From Nannobrachium achirus (Eukaryota > Chordata > Actinopteri > Myctophiformes > Myctophidae), in assembly GCA_963921795.1 (NCBI GenBank), contig OY997657.1, positions 27,276,377 to 27,340,376 of the forward strand: a stretch of DNA of 64,000 bases. The letters are read 5' to 3'. A program made the position numbers and the translations under genes. Under the pieces are notes generated by a model. That model was not told the origin of the DNA. It saw only the letters and a program-made list of their open reading frames with translations, and ran no database searches. Position 1 is the first letter of the stretch, and every line of letters starts with the position of its first letter. Below, piece by piece: positions 48,237 through 60,499 of this stretch.

Positions 48237-48672
48237 TATTTGGCCGAAGATATAGCAGATCATAATTTGGTCATTAATACACAGTAAAAACTCACCATCA
48301 CCTCACATCAGTGTTAATTTGTTAACCAACCTTTCATTTGCACATTCTCAGAGTTAAATTAACAGTGTAGAGATTTCTTTCATTACTTTTTCTTTTTTAA
48401 CAACCAGCCTTCATTTGCTTTTATGAAATGTCCTGCTTTGGGCTTTTATGGCAATTAGTGTGTGAACATCAACAAAGCACTTGTTAGTTGTTGTTTTTGT
48501 TTTGTGGAGAGACCACTTAGCCCTCATTCACTGAGTGAATTTTCCATGAGGCCCAGCCTTCTGACAGTAACAAGCCCTGGCCTTATCAAGAGTCCACCCA
48601 CATGTCATCAAACTCCCTGGCTGATAACTGATAAGGCAGACTTTGAGACACACAAGTATGTATACGTGTGCT

Positions 48673-48675
<3 letters not shown>
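48237..48675. other. No gene seen
   Basis: No exon or repeat recognised. Confidence 0.5.
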
Positions 48676-48768
<93 letters not shown>

Positions 48769-48790
48769 TGTGTGTGTGTGCGCACATGTA
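48676..48790. repeat. (TG)n passing into (TGCG)n
   Basis: About 28 TG units run into about nine TGCG units. The coding frames here are artefacts. Confidence 0.9.
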
Positions 48791-49033
48791 CACACACACA
48801 AGCAAACAAAATGACCTGCACAAACAATACACTGTACATGTTGTCAATTGTTCATTGAGTATGAATATACACATTCATACATAATTGTTTATAAACAAAC
48901 ACACATCAATATCTTCACTCACTCACACACACATGCGCGCGCGCTATTCACTCACAATTCACAACTTATGTTTTGGCTTGGGGTGGAGCCAGGGAACTTC
49001 TTTTTTTATCCTGTACACACACACAACATGCAC

Positions 49034-49166
<133 letters not shown>

Positions 49167-49378
49167 CCCATGCTGGGTGTAACATAATCAGGCGTGCTGA
49201 TCACTAATTGATGTGGCCCTCTATGAGCGGACATCCTGAGGGGAAGACGAGGAGGAAGAGGATGGGACGTGAGGAAGATGAGAGGGGTGTTGAGTTGCAG
49301 CCGTTTTAGAAGAGAAGTGGCCCCACGGACCCCTCTGTGACCCAGGCCCTTTGTTCTCTTTGTATGTGTTTGTCAGGG

Positions 49379-49382
<4 letters not shown>

Positions 49383-49470
<88 letters not shown>
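49383..49470. repeat. (GT)n microsatellite
   Basis: About 44 GT units, ending next to an ATATCG-type MITE. Confidence 0.95.
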
Positions 49471-49475
<5 letters not shown>

Positions 49476-49490
49476 CGCGTGTGCATATGT

Positions 49491-49736
49491 GTATCGTCGT
49501 TGTCGGGTGGAAAACTCTTTTGTCCAAAACCTTCCTTTTTTTGGATTATTATTTTATAAATTATTTAAAATAGTGAAAATAGCCGATCTACAAGCACACA
49601 AGTGTGCTTGTAGATAGTCTATTTTCACTAACTTTGCGCAACACTTTTGTGTGATGAAGTATAGGGGTTTGATTTACGAAAAAACACACAAATTTGAAAC
49701 TTGGAGATACAAAGTTTCTGCCTGACAGTGACGATG
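49491..49736. mobile_element. ATATCG hairpin MITE, copy h
   Basis: It starts GTATCGTCGTTGTCGGGTGG and ends TGCCTGACAGTGACGAT. The hairpin at 49571-49630 has lost its inner stem but keeps the paired CTACAAGCACACA/TGTGCTTGTAG. Confidence 0.8.
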
Positions 49737-50232
49737 TGTGTGTACCGTATGTGTATGCAGGTTTCCCTTGCGTGTTTTCACAATGGGTTGATAAATACTT
49801 TGCTAGGCACGCACGCAGACGCACGCAGGCGCGCACAGAATGACATGCATCGTGCATGTGGAAACCGCTGAAGTAATTTGACAGGTAACACCACGACAAT
49901 TACAGCTGAACTGACGGACGCCTGTTCCACCTGTCAGGTGAAATGGACACGTTTTAACCACACACGCACGCACGCACGCACACACGCACGCACGCACATA
50001 GACACACACATGGAACACCTGTTATCCTGTGCAGTATGTGAAAAAGGGTTGTTTGACAGTAGGTGTCTTAACAGGGGAGAACTTTCTTGCTATAGAACTT
50101 TGACAAGGAAGCTAACTAAAAGTGGAACCTGTTTGAAATTGACGTGCATTACACTAGTGGGGTTTGAGAAAACTTTGGCTAGACTTTGTATACACAGCAA
50201 AGGGTTGAGTAGGTCTTTTTCAGTAGTTCTTA
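49737..50232. other. No gene seen; short CGCA tracts
   Basis: CGCA-rich tracts occur at 49806-49840 and 49960-50000. The plus frame at 49878-50345 crosses these and a MITE and is not credible. Confidence 0.45.
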
Positions 50233-50234
50233 CA

Positions 50235-50551
50235 GGGGTTTTCAAAGTGGGTGACGGGGTGCCGCGACGGCAGTCCAGGGGTGCCGCGAGATCATTTGAT
50301 AATATTTGGAATTTATTTGGACACTTGAAAAAATATTTAGTATAATTTTAAACTTGAAGTACAAAGTTATTTTCAGTCAGTTCTAACCAAAATGGCTATT
50401 ATCTCAACGTTTTCCTCGCAACATAATCACTCAAATATCATTACTGTCCGGCAGAAACCTCTGTCGCACAAAACTAGTGAAAACAGCCGATCTACAAGCA
50501 CACAACGCCTCGCGATGCGAGGCGTTGTGTGCTTGTGTGCTTGTTGTTTCA
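50235..50551. mobile_element. hAT-type MITE (CAGGGGTTTTCAAAG), truncated inverse relative of 47221
   Basis: CAGGGGTTTTCAAAGTGGGTGA through CTAACCAAAATGGCTATTATC is the inverse of the right half of 47221-47737. It ends inside a hairpin module (50473-50551, inner stem ACGCCTCGC/GCGAGGCGT). Confidence 0.75.
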
Positions 50552-50935
50552 GTGAACAGAGAGGAGCTTTTGTTTCCCCCGCGTCTCCTGACATCACCGT
50601 ATTACATTATTAATGTAATACTGTAATTTGGTGCTTTCACTTCGTGCACAGAAAATTGCTTGTCTCCTCCAACTTGCCAAATCTGTCATTTTGTTAACAA
50701 TGCACCATGGTGCAGGCGCAACTAGCTCTTAAAGGTAATGGGAGACGACACTCTGATTAGTCTAATTTATGTTATACCCAAAACAACAGCCATAACTAAT
50801 TCAGAGAATAAATGTAACCCCTTTGTGCTCCAGTCCATGGAACGGTGCACCTTGCTTTACGCCAAGAAAACACGCTGTTTAACTATCAAAATAGGAGCTG
50901 GACACATCCCCAAGACCCCAACGTAATGGTAGGCT

Positions 50936-51336
50936 TGTCACAATTATTACATAATCGTCTAATCATAATTTTTTGACATAATTGCAATTATTTGATATAA
51001 TCGCAATTATATTGTCATAATCGTCATAAAATATTTTCAACATTTTCAAAAATAGTGGAAATGGCAGATGTACAAGTTCACAATGCGTCGCATCGCAACG
51101 CGTTGTGAGCTTGTAGATCGGCTATTTCCACTACTACTGTTCTTTTTATAAGTAAAGTACATGTCAGTCGTTTCTTTGTATGTTTAGGTTATGTCATATC
51201 TGCCATGTGCAACTTCAAAGCCTAAAAGCCAAACAGAAATGTAATTGTCAACGACAAAAACACAATTAAATCGTTAATTGTAATTATTTGAGTGACAATT
51301 ATTTGTCATGTAAAATTTCATAATGGTGACAGCCCT
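50936..51336. mobile_element. MITE (GGCTGTCAC type) with hairpin module
   Basis: TAGGCTTGTCACAATTATTA at the left and AATGGTGACAGCCCTA at the right are imperfect inverses. Many ATAATTGCAATTATT motifs fill the flanks. The hairpin at 51053-51134 (inner stem ATGCGTCGC with GCAACGCGT) is central. Confidence 0.65.
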
Positions 51337-51571
51337 ATGCATTTGCACCCTGTGCCCTCATATAGATCGTCTAAATGAGGCCCTCAGAGTTTAATTAACA
51401 CTGAGCCTTCAATGAAGAAACAGGCTGTTGTTAAAACCAAAAATAAATAAATCATGTGTGGTCAAACTCTGAGCCTTGATATTTCATTCTGTTTGATCGT
51501 CAGAAGAGGTGATCAATCAGGGGGATGGATCACCTCGTAAGAGTGCATACCATATAAATAAGGCTATAATC

Positions 51572-52040
51572 CAAGGGTCTTCAACAGGGGGTCCGGGACC
51601 CCTAGGGGGTCCTCAGAGTTACTACAGGGGACCTTCAAATCTTTGTGTGATAAAAACCTTTTTTCTCCTTTTTTATATTAACGATTTGAACCCTAGCGTC
51701 CATATTCAGAGAACTTAAGCCGAAAATAGCAGATCTACAAGCCCACGACGCCTCACGCTGCGAGGTGTTTTGTGAGCTTGTAGTACGGCTATTCTCGGCA
51801 AAGAGGTTTGGTGTGGAGGGGAAAAAGAGCAGACTAAGTACTGAGTGAAAGGTCAAGTTTATTAAGTATTGAAGGTTCAAGTGGTTGAATATCTGAAAAC
51901 ACAAAATTACATGAATCCAAAATACACTTATAATCGCGCTGTCAAACATTGAAAATAGTTGGAATCTATGAAAAGGTGGTGGGGTCGCTGCTTCATCACT
52001 CTCTCAGGGGTCCTTGGCTTGAAAACGTTGAAGACCCCTA
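51572..52040. mobile_element. hAT-type MITE (CAGGGGTCTTCAAC), copy 2, with hairpin module
   Basis: It starts CAAGGGTCTTCAACAGG and ends GAAGACCCCTA. The exact 8-bp duplication CTATAATC lies at 51564-51571 and 52041-52048. The hairpin at 51720-51800 is at the same internal place as in copy 1. Confidence 0.9.
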
Positions 52041-52095
52041 CTATAATCCTTCCTGCAGCTGTCCCTGGTTCGAATCTGACCTTCATGTCATCCTA

Positions 52096-52324
52096 TAGGG
52101 ATGGGACGATATGACGCGTTGTGACCTTGAAGAGACTGTATGAAGTGTCCGTTTGACCAATTATAGAGGGTTTAAGTGGTACCGGATAAGCAGTTTGGCA
52201 AATAAAAGGTGAATTGATCGCAGTGTACAGTATGACATGAGGATAATTTCACGATAAATTTAAATCTCCACAATACAAGTGTTTTTTATCACGATAAAAG
52301 ATAACGATTATCGTCCCATCCTAG
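52096..52324. mobile_element. MITE (TAGGGATGGGACGATA) with hairpin relic
   Basis: TAGGGATGGGACGATATGA and the inverse of TATCGTCCCATCCTA form the ends. GACGCGTTGTGACCTTGAAGA just inside the left end looks like a decayed right half of the hairpin module. Confidence 0.6.
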
Positions 52325-53334
52325 TCATCACTGTTCGAATCTTTCCTTGATATCATCTGATAGTAAAATATGTTATTGTTGTTTAACATGGTATAGATAC
52401 CATTTTCAGTGTCAATGTCATGATGTTTTGAACAACTAACTAACGCAGGAGAATGACCACTGAGAGATGCCAATCAGGTCATTATGTACAGGACACAGGA
52501 TAACAAAACGCCAAACATACTATCTGCCCTTACGACTGGTGCCTGTAACACGAAAACATCTGATATCCATTGCTCTACTGTACTTGTCATGTTTAACTTT
52601 GTCCAATCAGAATGTGACTAATATATTCTGTAAATCCATATATCTGTGAAATCATTATGCTTGTGACTCAGAGAGAAACTATGGGTCTATACTGTACTGG
52701 TACAGTACACTTTAAACTCTGACTATAATTTCAATACAACTAACTCAAAACCCACTTGCACTGGTGTGGACTCATTTCTTGTGTGGAGTACTTTATTATG
52801 GTTGGGAAAAACTGTTCATCAATATGGAATATGATTTTACATTTCCATCATCATCCCCTCTCTCTCTCCTGCCTTCACTGTCTCTGACTTACAGCCTCAG
52901 AAGAATAACGCAGAAATATCAAATCTAAAAGAATACTGGACATAAGCGGACAAGACAGGTTTGGCTGGAAAGCAGGTAGAGATGTGCATGATTGATATGG
53001 CAGCCCTGTTATTAGCACAAGGACTGTGAGTGTCTCTTGTGTCACCTTTATGTAACACCATGGAGTGGATCTCAATGAGCAGAACGTAGACCCATCCTCC
53101 CATCTACTATACGTTCCTCTGTCCTACAGTGGTACAGCTGAGCTAACCTGGAAGACGAGATCAAATTACAACAGAAAAACTATGTTGCATCAACCTATCC
53201 CCTATCAGATCATTCACAGCACAACTGAGGTTGAGAGAGAGTGACACAGAGAGCATAAACAGAAAAGGGAAGGAAATACTGTGGGAATACACAATCCCAG
53301 AAGGAGGTAAAAAATCGAACCTCTGTTCGAAGTG
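52325..53334. other. No gene recognised
   Basis: The minus frames at 53103-52875 show no calcipressin or other known motif. No splice-bounded exon could be supported. Confidence 0.45.
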
Positions 53335-53337
53335 GAG

Positions 53338-53413
<76 letters not shown>

Positions 53414-53560
53414 AACAGCGCCCCTCCCTTAACATGTGTGGCCAGAAAAGGTTACTGCAGGCTACATACCCGGAGACAGACAGACAAACAGACAAACAGA
53501 CAGACAGACCCACACACACGGCCACGTATAGGGAGCTCCACACAGCTCCAAAAATGAGAG
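53335..53560. repeat. Microsatellite-bearing repeat, copy C (inverted), with (TG)n core
   Basis: (TG)n at 53338-53412 is followed by CAACAGCGCCCCTCCCTTAACATGTGTGG and ACGGCCACGTATAGG, the inverse of copy B at 6640-6770. A (CAGA)n tract lies at 53478-53510. Confidence 0.7.
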
Positions 53561-53631
53561 GGAGTTGACTTATGAGTGAGAGACTGAGATGACATGGACA
53601 GAGAGAATCAGGTAGCTAACAATGGGTTTGA

Positions 53632-53664
53632 GGGTTAGGGTTAGGGTTAGGGTTAGGGTTAGGG
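53632..53664. repeat. Interstitial telomere-like (TTAGGG)n
   Basis: Five and a half TTAGGG units, not next to any of the telomere-bearing MITEs. Confidence 0.85.
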
Positions 53665-53686
53665 CACAACCAAGTATAAAGCAGGC

Positions 53687-53940
53687 TTAAAGCCCTTTGC
53701 ACACAGGCGCGTTTATCCGCACGGATAAAACGGACAATTTCATTTTTTTTAAAGAAAACAATGATTCTCTAAGAGAATGCACACCAGATCCGAATTAGCC
53801 GTGTGATGAGTGGCTGCGGCCGTGCGTTTTTTTCTCGATCGAACCCAGTTCGATTTGTGCGTCTTGCACACCAAATCCAATGCGTTTTATTCATGCAGCA
53901 AACAAAAAAAATGCAACTGTCCTGTGTGCAAAGGGCTTAA
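53687..53940. mobile_element. MITE with TTAAAGCCCTTTGCACACAGG termini
   Basis: The left end TTAAAGCCCTTTGCACACAG and the right end CTGTGTGCAAAGGGCTTAA are inverses over about 20 bp. The element is 254 bp and has no hairpin module or coding capacity. TTAA or a 3-bp TAA target would fit piggyBac/Kolobok or Harbinger types; the superfamily is undecided. Confidence 0.8.
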
Positions 53941-54873
53941 GAGAGGCAGAAAGTGACACAGCGCAATACATTGCAATGTGGAAGGATGCCAAGCTAGCTA
54001 GTGAGCTGGAGCCACCCTGCTCACAGGGGCTGTTGCGGTCATCTTTCAGCAGATTGCCTCTTGGGTAATGAGGCAGTTATTTTCCTGACGGTAATGGAAA
54101 AGCTGTCATCACTGTGGTGACGGGACATCGCCGCCACTGTGACTCACAATCAGGCAGGGAGAATGACAGCCAAAGTGTCAGCCAGTTATCGGGTGTACAA
54201 TCATCTGAACAAAAGATCAATCTGTTTAGGGCCTCTAGTGTGCAGACTTGTTGTGTAAGGTCAAAGGCTATAGAGTGGTGGGGTCTAAGACATTACAGCA
54301 GTGGACGTGTGTGACCTTTGGTAAATGGAGTAAACATGAAGTTTTGACCTAATATACAGTCTATACATACTTTGCAGTGACCATAACAGACACTTGCACT
54401 TTTCAGCGCACACTTTGTTGTTTTTGTTTTGAAGGGTGCATGTGTAACGACATAATTCCATGCTGTTGTGGATAAGCACAACATACTTTCCTACCACCAA
54501 ACAGTAGTTTGGACTCATGCCTTAAGGCAAGTGACATTATGCTCAAGCATATGCCGGTGTGTATCTGTGCACGTGTTTGGGATGAATGGGCTCAACCATG
54601 AGTAACAATAACAAATGCATCAAGATTCAGAAGTGTGCAGTTAAAGGAAACCAGCATCAAGCAGAGCAAAGTCCTGTGATCACTTTTACTGTTAGTTCTG
54701 TGACAGAGGCATTACTGCGCCACTGCCTTCCACACAGCGCACAGTGTGGCACGGTATGACGTTCTGCATAAGTATCATCATCTGTCATATAAAGAGATTA
54801 AAGTTTGTTTAGTTTAACACAAAGGGCTCAGTGATGATTAACAAAGCTGCTTAAAGACTGACAGATGCACATC
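53941..54873. other. No gene seen
   Basis: No supported exon or repeat ends. Confidence 0.5.
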
Positions 54874-54881
54874 ATGTAGTG

Positions 54882-55292
54882 CAGGGGTCTTCAACGTTTT
54901 CAGGCCGGGGACCCCCAAACTGATGGGGAGATGGAGCAGGGACCCCCTACCACCTCGTAGGGTGGGGGCGTCGGGGCTACGACATATTTTTTATTTTAAA
55001 CATGTACAAGTTACAGCGAGCAGGGTGGGCCGTACCACTACCATTTCTAAACATACTACTTATTAACTGAGAACCAATGTCAATAATATCAACAATCTGT
55101 CAAATGCATAGTAATCATGTATTCAAGCTATTCAAAATGGATAGAATCATGATTTATTTTTTAACATAAATGTAAAAAGAAAAAAAAAACATTTTTTGAA
55201 ATCTTTTTTTTTTTAAGCAATAATTTCGCGGACCCCCTGCAGTACCTCCGCGGACCCCCTAGGGGTCGCGGACCCCCTGTTGAAGACCCCTG
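54882..55292. mobile_element. hAT-type MITE (CAGGGGTCTTCAAC), copy 3, without hairpin
   Basis: It starts CAGGGGTCTTCAACGTTTTC and ends TGTTGAAGACCCCTG. The exact 8-bp duplication ATGTAGTG lies at 54874-54881 and 55293-55300. The interior differs from copies 1 and 2 and has no hairpin module. Confidence 0.92.
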
Positions 55293-55352
55293 ATGTAGTG
55301 TATGTGTACTGTATGTGCAAGCAACACACACATGCTGATGTATATAAGTAAC

Positions 55353-55356
<4 letters not shown>

Positions 55357-55398
<42 letters not shown>
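55357..55398. repeat. (CT)n microsatellite
   Basis: About 20 CT units followed by a short (CA)n. Confidence 0.9.
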
Positions 55399-55409
<11 letters not shown>

Positions 55410-55581
55410 ATTATTTGGGGGTGTCACCATATGATTAACGTAATGTGATGTAATGTTGTTTTCTCACTCAACAGTAAACAAACTAACATAAAGTTTAAGT
55501 GCATAGAGGGTATATATGCACATTTCTAAAGTGACGATTTAAGGACATTGGCCAAATTGTCAAATATTAGAGGCAGCAATT

Positions 55582-55735
55582 GAGAAAATAGCAGATCTAC
55601 TGCTATTTTCACAATATAACCGTGTTATACAAAATGTAATGCCTCAACTCTTGGTGCTCGTCAGGGTGGAGGGTCCCCAGTTAAAATATGATTATTTTGG
55701 GGGTCGTGGCCTAAAAAGGTTGAGAACCACTACTC
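55582..55735. repeat. Collapsed hairpin and hAT right-end fragment
   Basis: AAAATAGCAGATCTACTGCTATTTT at 55585-55609 is the hairpin base with both inner arms gone. About 90 bp later GGTTGAGAACCACTACTCG resembles a hAT right end. Confidence 0.5.
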
Positions 55736-55901
55736 GAGAACAACGTGCAAGCATGACAGACTCGGAGCTCACAAACCCCCCTGGCCTGAAGCAGATCCTA
55801 AGGATATTAGGATCAGTTATTAACCATATGGACCACTCACAGGGAAGTACCTGGAGACACACAGAAATGAAAAGAACATGATACAAGATGGTACACATGA
55901 T

Positions 55902-56379
55902 CAGGGGCGTCACAGCAAATTCTGGGCCCTGGGTACAAGGATTCACTGCGGGCCCCCCCATGAATGTTAACTATTGAAAAATAGCAGATATACAAGCTCA
56001 CAGCGCGGCACCGAGTGCCGCGCTGCGAGCTTGTAGATCTGCTATTTTTGAAAAATCGTGAAAACGTGTGCAAGAAACCTATGTCAAGGACCCCCAAGAT
56101 GATATGTATTTGGCCTCGGACCCCGATCTCAAAATATTTAGTTCCAGGGACCACCCAGAAGCAACATTTGAGTTAGAAATGTTCGCTTAAAAAATACATA
56201 TATTCAAAGATTTTCACACATTTTCACAACTTTTCAAAAATAGCAGATCTACAAGCTCGCAGCGCGGCACTCGGTGCCGCGCTGTGAGCTTGTATATCTG
56301 CTATTTTTCAATAGATAAAGTTATTAGGGCCCCCTCCACCTTGGGCCCCAGTAACTCAGTCCCACTTGTGACGCCCCTG
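55902..56379. mobile_element. hAT-type MITE (CAGGGGCGTCACA) with two hairpin modules
   Basis: It starts CAGGGGCGTCACAG and ends TTGTGACGCCCCTG. The exact 8-bp duplication CACATGAT lies at 55894-55901 and 56380-56387. Hairpins at 55974-56052 and 56234-56310 sit symmetrically near the two ends; both have the GCGCGGCAC inner stem. Confidence 0.93.
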
Positions 56380-56429
56380 CACATGATCCTGCATTGCTGA
56401 CATAGTGATAACCTAAATGCTACTACTGG

Positions 56430-59400
56430 TTTTGACATAGTCTTTTTTCGTACGTTTTTGTATTTGTCATTTGATAGCACTGCTCTGAACCCTGACATGG
56501 AAAGGTTAACTAAGACCTGTGATTATGGCTAGGGAGGTGGAAGTTAAATTTACTTCATGGAACTGTAGAGGTTTACAGAAATTAAAAAAGGTCAAACAGG
56601 TAATGGGGAGGTTAAGAGGACTTCAATCCAAGATAATCTTTCTGCAAGAAACCCATTTGGCACCAAATGAAGACATCAGGGTTAGGAAGAGATGGAGGGG
56701 GGAGGTGTTTTCAGCTCCATTCACTTCCCAGGCCAGGGGTGTGATGACTCTAATTCATAAATCCATTCCATTTAACATTACTAAAGTGACAGCTGATAAA
56801 CTGGGACGCTACTTGATAATACAAGGCAATCTTTTTGCAGAAAGTCTTATTCTGGTGAATATTTATGCTCCTAATAAGGACGACCCAAATTTCTTTAACA
56901 ATTTATTTCTATTATTGGCATCGCTAAAAGGTCAGTACCTGATAGCTGGAGGTTGGAATGTGACTCTGGACCCTATCATGGATAGATCCACCCATTCTGA
57001 TAAAACCCACTCGAAAAGTAGGGAGGTTATACAACAGTTTGCTAAAGATCTAAACCTTAGAGACGTTTGGAGAGATAGAAATCCCGATGTCGCTATGTAC
57101 TCATGTTATTCCAGCACGTACAAGACGTACAGTCGGATAGATCTATTTATGATCTCTGTAGGCATCCTGGATAGGGTCAAAAAGTGTGTGTATGATAGTA
57201 TTCTGATCTCAGATCACGCACCTAACAGTTTAACTTATGTAGATCCGGGTCGTTTAAAGGATCCCCCCAAATGGAGGTTTGAACAGAGATGGCTCCAGGA
57301 CCCTGACCTAATGACTTATATTGGAGGACAAATTGACTTATATTTTGCTACTAATACTGATGAAACAACTGCAACCGTGAGATGGGAAGCTTTTAAGGCT
57401 TTTATTAGAGGACAGATCATAAATTTCACAAGTTCAAAATCCAAAAAAATTAAACAAAAAGTTTTATTGTTAGAATCCAAAATTAAGAACATGGAGGCCT
57501 CTTACTTCATGAAGCCCAGCCCTAAAGTTCATCAGGAAATACTACTCTTACGCGCACAATACAACGAAATTTCGGCCTCCAAAGCAGCGGCTAATCTACT
57601 AAAACTAAAACAAACCATCTTCGATCAGGGCGAGAAGCCCAGCAGGGTTTTGGCTTGGCGCATCAAACAGCTCCAAACCGAGAGATCGATTTCTGTCTTA
57701 AAAAATGACAGGGGGGAAGATATATCGGATCCAATTGAAATAAACGAGGCATTCAGAGAATATTATAGCAGATTATACAGTTCTGAGACAACTCAAGAAC
57801 AGGTGGACCAAAGCACCTTTTTGGATAACATTAATATTCCCCAACTTCGGGAACAGGATGGTGAAAAGTTAGGGGCATCCTTGGATGAGGGTGAGATCTC
57901 CGAGGCAATAAGTAGCATGACATCTGGTAAAGCCGCTGGACCTGACGGTCTGCCCATAGACATTTATAAAAAATTTGCAAGTAAACTAACAAAACCCTTA
58001 CTTGACATGTTCTCGGAATCATTTGAGGATGGAGTACTACCTCCCTCCTTGAGAGGAGCTCTCATTACGCTTCTTCCAAAACCGGGTAAACCAAACAATA
58101 GATGTGAAAATTTACGACCAATTAGCCTGTTAAATTCGGATCTGAAAATACTATGTAAAATATTAGCTAAAAGACTGGAAGGTGTTTTGTCTGTAATTAT
58201 AGAAGATGACCAGAATGGTTTCATGGTAGATCGTCAGGGTTTTCACAATGTAAGGAGGGTACTAAATATATTACACATCCAGAGGGGGGCGCCAGATACA
58301 GCCCTTTTGTCGCTTGATGGCGAAAAAGCCTTTGACAGAGTAGAATGGCCGTTTCTGTTTGAAATGCTCATACGGTTCGGTCTGGGGGAGAATTTTTGTA
58401 AATGGGTAAAACTGTTATATAACGATCCATATGCAGAAATACTTACTAACAATATCATATCTAAACCGATAAGGATCAACAGAGGCTGTAGACAAGGTTG
58501 CCCACTTTCACCATTATTGTTTCTGATTGCATTTGAACCGTTTGCTATTGCTGTGAGAGAGCATACGCAGATTTCGGGCATAAATGTGGAGAGACTAGAT
58601 CATCGTATAGCCTTGTATGCGGATGATGTAATCCTCTTCTTAAAAAATCTGCAAACGTCTATCCCGGCCCTTTTGGATCTCATTAAAACCTATGGTCATA
58701 TATCAGGTTACAAAGTAAACAACTCAAAATCATCCATTATGCTCTTAAACTCGGACGAAAGATCTAACCCACCAGATTATGTCTGTCATTTCAAACCAGT
58801 AGACTCATTCACCTACCTAGGTATCCAAATTGTTCCAAAATTAGAAGAGGTCTCGAACTGCAATTATAATCCAATATTATCAACAATTGAGAACTCTATC
58901 AACAGATGGTCGAGTCTTTCAATTTCTTTAGCTGGCAGGATTAATATACTAAAAATGAACGTGCTTCCCAAGTTGCTGTACTTATTCCAAAACATACCCT
59001 TACCACCTCCATCAAACTTCTTCTCTAGAACCAAGAAAATGTTTACCAATTTTATATGGAATAATAGACGTCCCAGACACCGACTGACATTACTGTATCT
59101 ACCTTATGATAGGGGAGGGTTACAGTGCCCTAACTTAATGTGGTATCTTTGGGCAGCTCAATTGAGAGCATTAATGTTCTACTTCACAACAGAGAATGCA
59201 CCGGCATGGAGGGACTTAGAATCTAGCTCCTTACGACTCCCATTCCCCTCTTATATATACTCTGATTCTCAAAAAAATCTCATAAAGAAAACATCTAACC
59301 CTATAGTTAAATATATTAAAATTTGGAGGGATATTAACAAGCACTTGAATGTAACCTCTCCCATTTCCTGGTTCACTCCGATTTGGGGTAACAATCAGTT

Positions 59401-60499
59401 TGTACCGGGTAGAGCAGATGGGGGATTCAAAATGTGGGCCGATAAAGGTATACGCCAATTGAAGGATGTATTTGGAAGCTTAAAGGGTACCATGTTATCG
59501 TTTGAAGAGCTTGTTACTAAGTATAACATCCCTCGTAAACACCGTTTCAAATACTTTCAAGTAAGGAGCTATATTCGAGCCAACCAAAACCAATCTTTAA
59601 GTGCTCCCTCTGTGTCGGAGTTGGAGAGGGCTCTGGTTAAAGACCCCTTTAAAAAGGGAATTATATCAGAATTTTATAATCTCATGGTGTCTTTCTCGCT
59701 GGAGACCTCTGAATCTAAGCTTGAAGCCTGGAAGACAGATTTACAGGTAGATCTGACAGAGGAACAGTGGAGTACAGCTTGTATAGAAGCTCAGTCTCAA
59801 ACAGGGAACACACGATTAAAACTTCTACAATATAATTGGCTTATGAGAGTGTATATCACACCAGAGAAATTGAATAAATTTGATAGTAATATTCCCGATG
59901 TGTGCACCAGATGTGGTGAAGACAAGGGCACACTGTTCCACTGTCTTTGGTCGTGTCCAAAATTGATGGAGTTTTGGAAGGAGGTCGGGCAGGAAATTCA
60001 AAAAATTCTATCTGTTAAAATAGTACCAGAACCGACATTCTTTCTGCTTGGTCTATATCCAGAGGGACACAAATTGAAAACCTGTGAAATCAAGTTTATT
60101 GACATCTGTATCTTACAAGCTAAAAGAATAATTGCATTATCTTGGAAGAGTCTGGGCAAACCGAGTATTTCTCAATGGTTCAGAGAACTGTGTTCATGTC
60201 TACCTCTGGAAAAGATTACATATATTTTGAAGGACAAACAAGAGGTATTTCAGAAGATATGGGGTTGTTTCATTCAATATATGAAAGACTGTAACTTGGG
60301 ACACTTAATGTCAGAACAGGGGGGGGAGTAGTGCTGTTGTTGTTTTTCTTTTCTATGTTTTTTTTTTTTTTTTTTTTTTTCTCTCGCTTTTGCTTTTGCA
60401 TTTTGTATGTTTAAAAAAAAAGTGTAACAATTGTAACAATTGAATTTCCTGTGAAAAAAAGAAAATCTTAATAAATATATTGTTAAAAAAAAAAAAAAA
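56430..60499 (+). mobile_element. Tx1/L1-like LINE insertion with target duplication
   Basis: The insertion ends in an A-run after AATAAATATATTGTT. ATGCTACTACTGG stands before it (56417-56429) and after it (60500-60512), a 13-bp target duplication. Only about 95 bp precede the ORF, with no ORF1, so it is either 5'-truncated between ORF1 and ORF2 or a one-ORF form. Confidence 0.9.
56525..60331 (+). CDS. LINE ORF2: APE endonuclease - reverse transcriptase - zinc knuckle
   Basis: The frame is open for 1268 residues from the ATG at 56525; two upstream codons (GTG ATT) are also open. The APE-type endonuclease shows SWNCRG (N13), LQETH (E42) and ISDHAP (D230, H231). At residue 143 the expected aspartate of the GDWN/GDFN motif is glycine (AGGWN), a one-base change from GAT. 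The reverse transcriptase has [14 protein letters not shown] (D598), [11 protein letters not shown] and [11 protein letters not shown] (YADD 698-701). A Cys/His cluster [18 protein letters not shown] starts at 1127. The protein would nick target DNA and copy its RNA there. The open frame suggests recent insertion, but the endonuclease is probably inactive. Confidence 0.92.
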   Translation: MAREVEVKFTSWNCRGLQKLKKVKQVMGRLRGLQSKIIFLQETHLAPNEDIRVRKRWRGEVFSAPFTSQARGVMTLIHKSIPFNITKVTADKLGRYLIIQGNLFAESLILVNIYAPNKDDPNFFNNLFLLLASLKGQYLIAGGWNVTLDPIMDRSTHSDKTHSKSREVIQQFAKDLNLRDVWRDRNPDVAMYSCYSSTYKTYSRIDLFMISVGILDRVKKCVYDSILISDHAPNSLTYVDPGRLKDPPKWRFEQRWLQDPDLMTYIGGQIDLYFATNTDETTATVRWEAFKAFIRGQIINFTSSKSKKIKQKVLLLESKIKNMEASYFMKPSPKVHQEILLLRAQYNEISASKAAANLLKLKQTIFDQGEKPSRVLAWRIKQLQTERSISVLKNDRGEDISDPIEINEAFREYYSRLYSSETTQEQVDQSTFLDNINIPQLREQDGEKLGASLDEGEISEAISSMTSGKAAGPDGLPIDIYKKFASKLTKPLLDMFSESFEDGVLPPSLRGALITLLPKPGKPNNRCENLRPISLLNSDLKILCKILAKRLEGVLSVIIEDDQNGFMVDRQGFHNVRRVLNILHIQRGAPDTALLSLDGEKAFDRVEWPFLFEMLIRFGLGENFCKWVKLLYNDPYAEILTNNIISKPIRINRGCRQGCPLSPLLFLIAFEPFAIAVREHTQISGINVERLDHRIALYADDVILFLKNLQTSIPALLDLIKTYGHISGYKVNNSKSSIMLLNSDERSNPPDYVCHFKPVDSFTYLGIQIVPKLEEVSNCNYNPILSTIENSINRWSSLSISLAGRINILKMNVLPKLLYLFQNIPLPPPSNFFSRTKKMFTNFIWNNRRPRHRLTLLYLPYDRGGLQCPNLMWYLWAAQLRALMFYFTTENAPAWRDLESSSLRLPFPSYIYSDSQKNLIKKTSNPIVKYIKIWRDINKHLNVTSPISWFTPIWGNNQFVPGRADGGFKMWADKGIRQLKDVFGSLKGTMLSFEELVTKYNIPRKHRFKYFQVRSYIRANQNQSLSAPSVSELERALVKDPFKKGIISEFYNLMVSFSLETSESKLEAWKTDLQVDLTEEQWSTACIEAQSQTGNTRLKLLQYNWLMRVYITPEKLNKFDSNIPDVCTRCGEDKGTLFHCLWSCPKLMEFWKEVGQEIQKILSVKIVPEPTFFLLGLYPEGHKLKTCEIKFIDICILQAKRIIALSWKSLGKPSISQWFRELCSCLPLEKITYILKDKQEVFQKIWGCFIQYMKDCNLGHLMSEQGGE

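Noticed and set aside
52875-53103. Candidate upstream rcan3 exon on the minus strand
   Set aside because: It does not show the expected calcipressin first RRM strand motif and has no matching phase-0 donor.
53632-53664. True telomere end
   Set aside because: Only about five TTAGGG units, flanked by ordinary sequence on both sides.
56519-56524. GTG as the start of the LINE ORF
   Set aside because: An ATG follows two codons later at 56525, and eukaryotic initiation there is far likelier.
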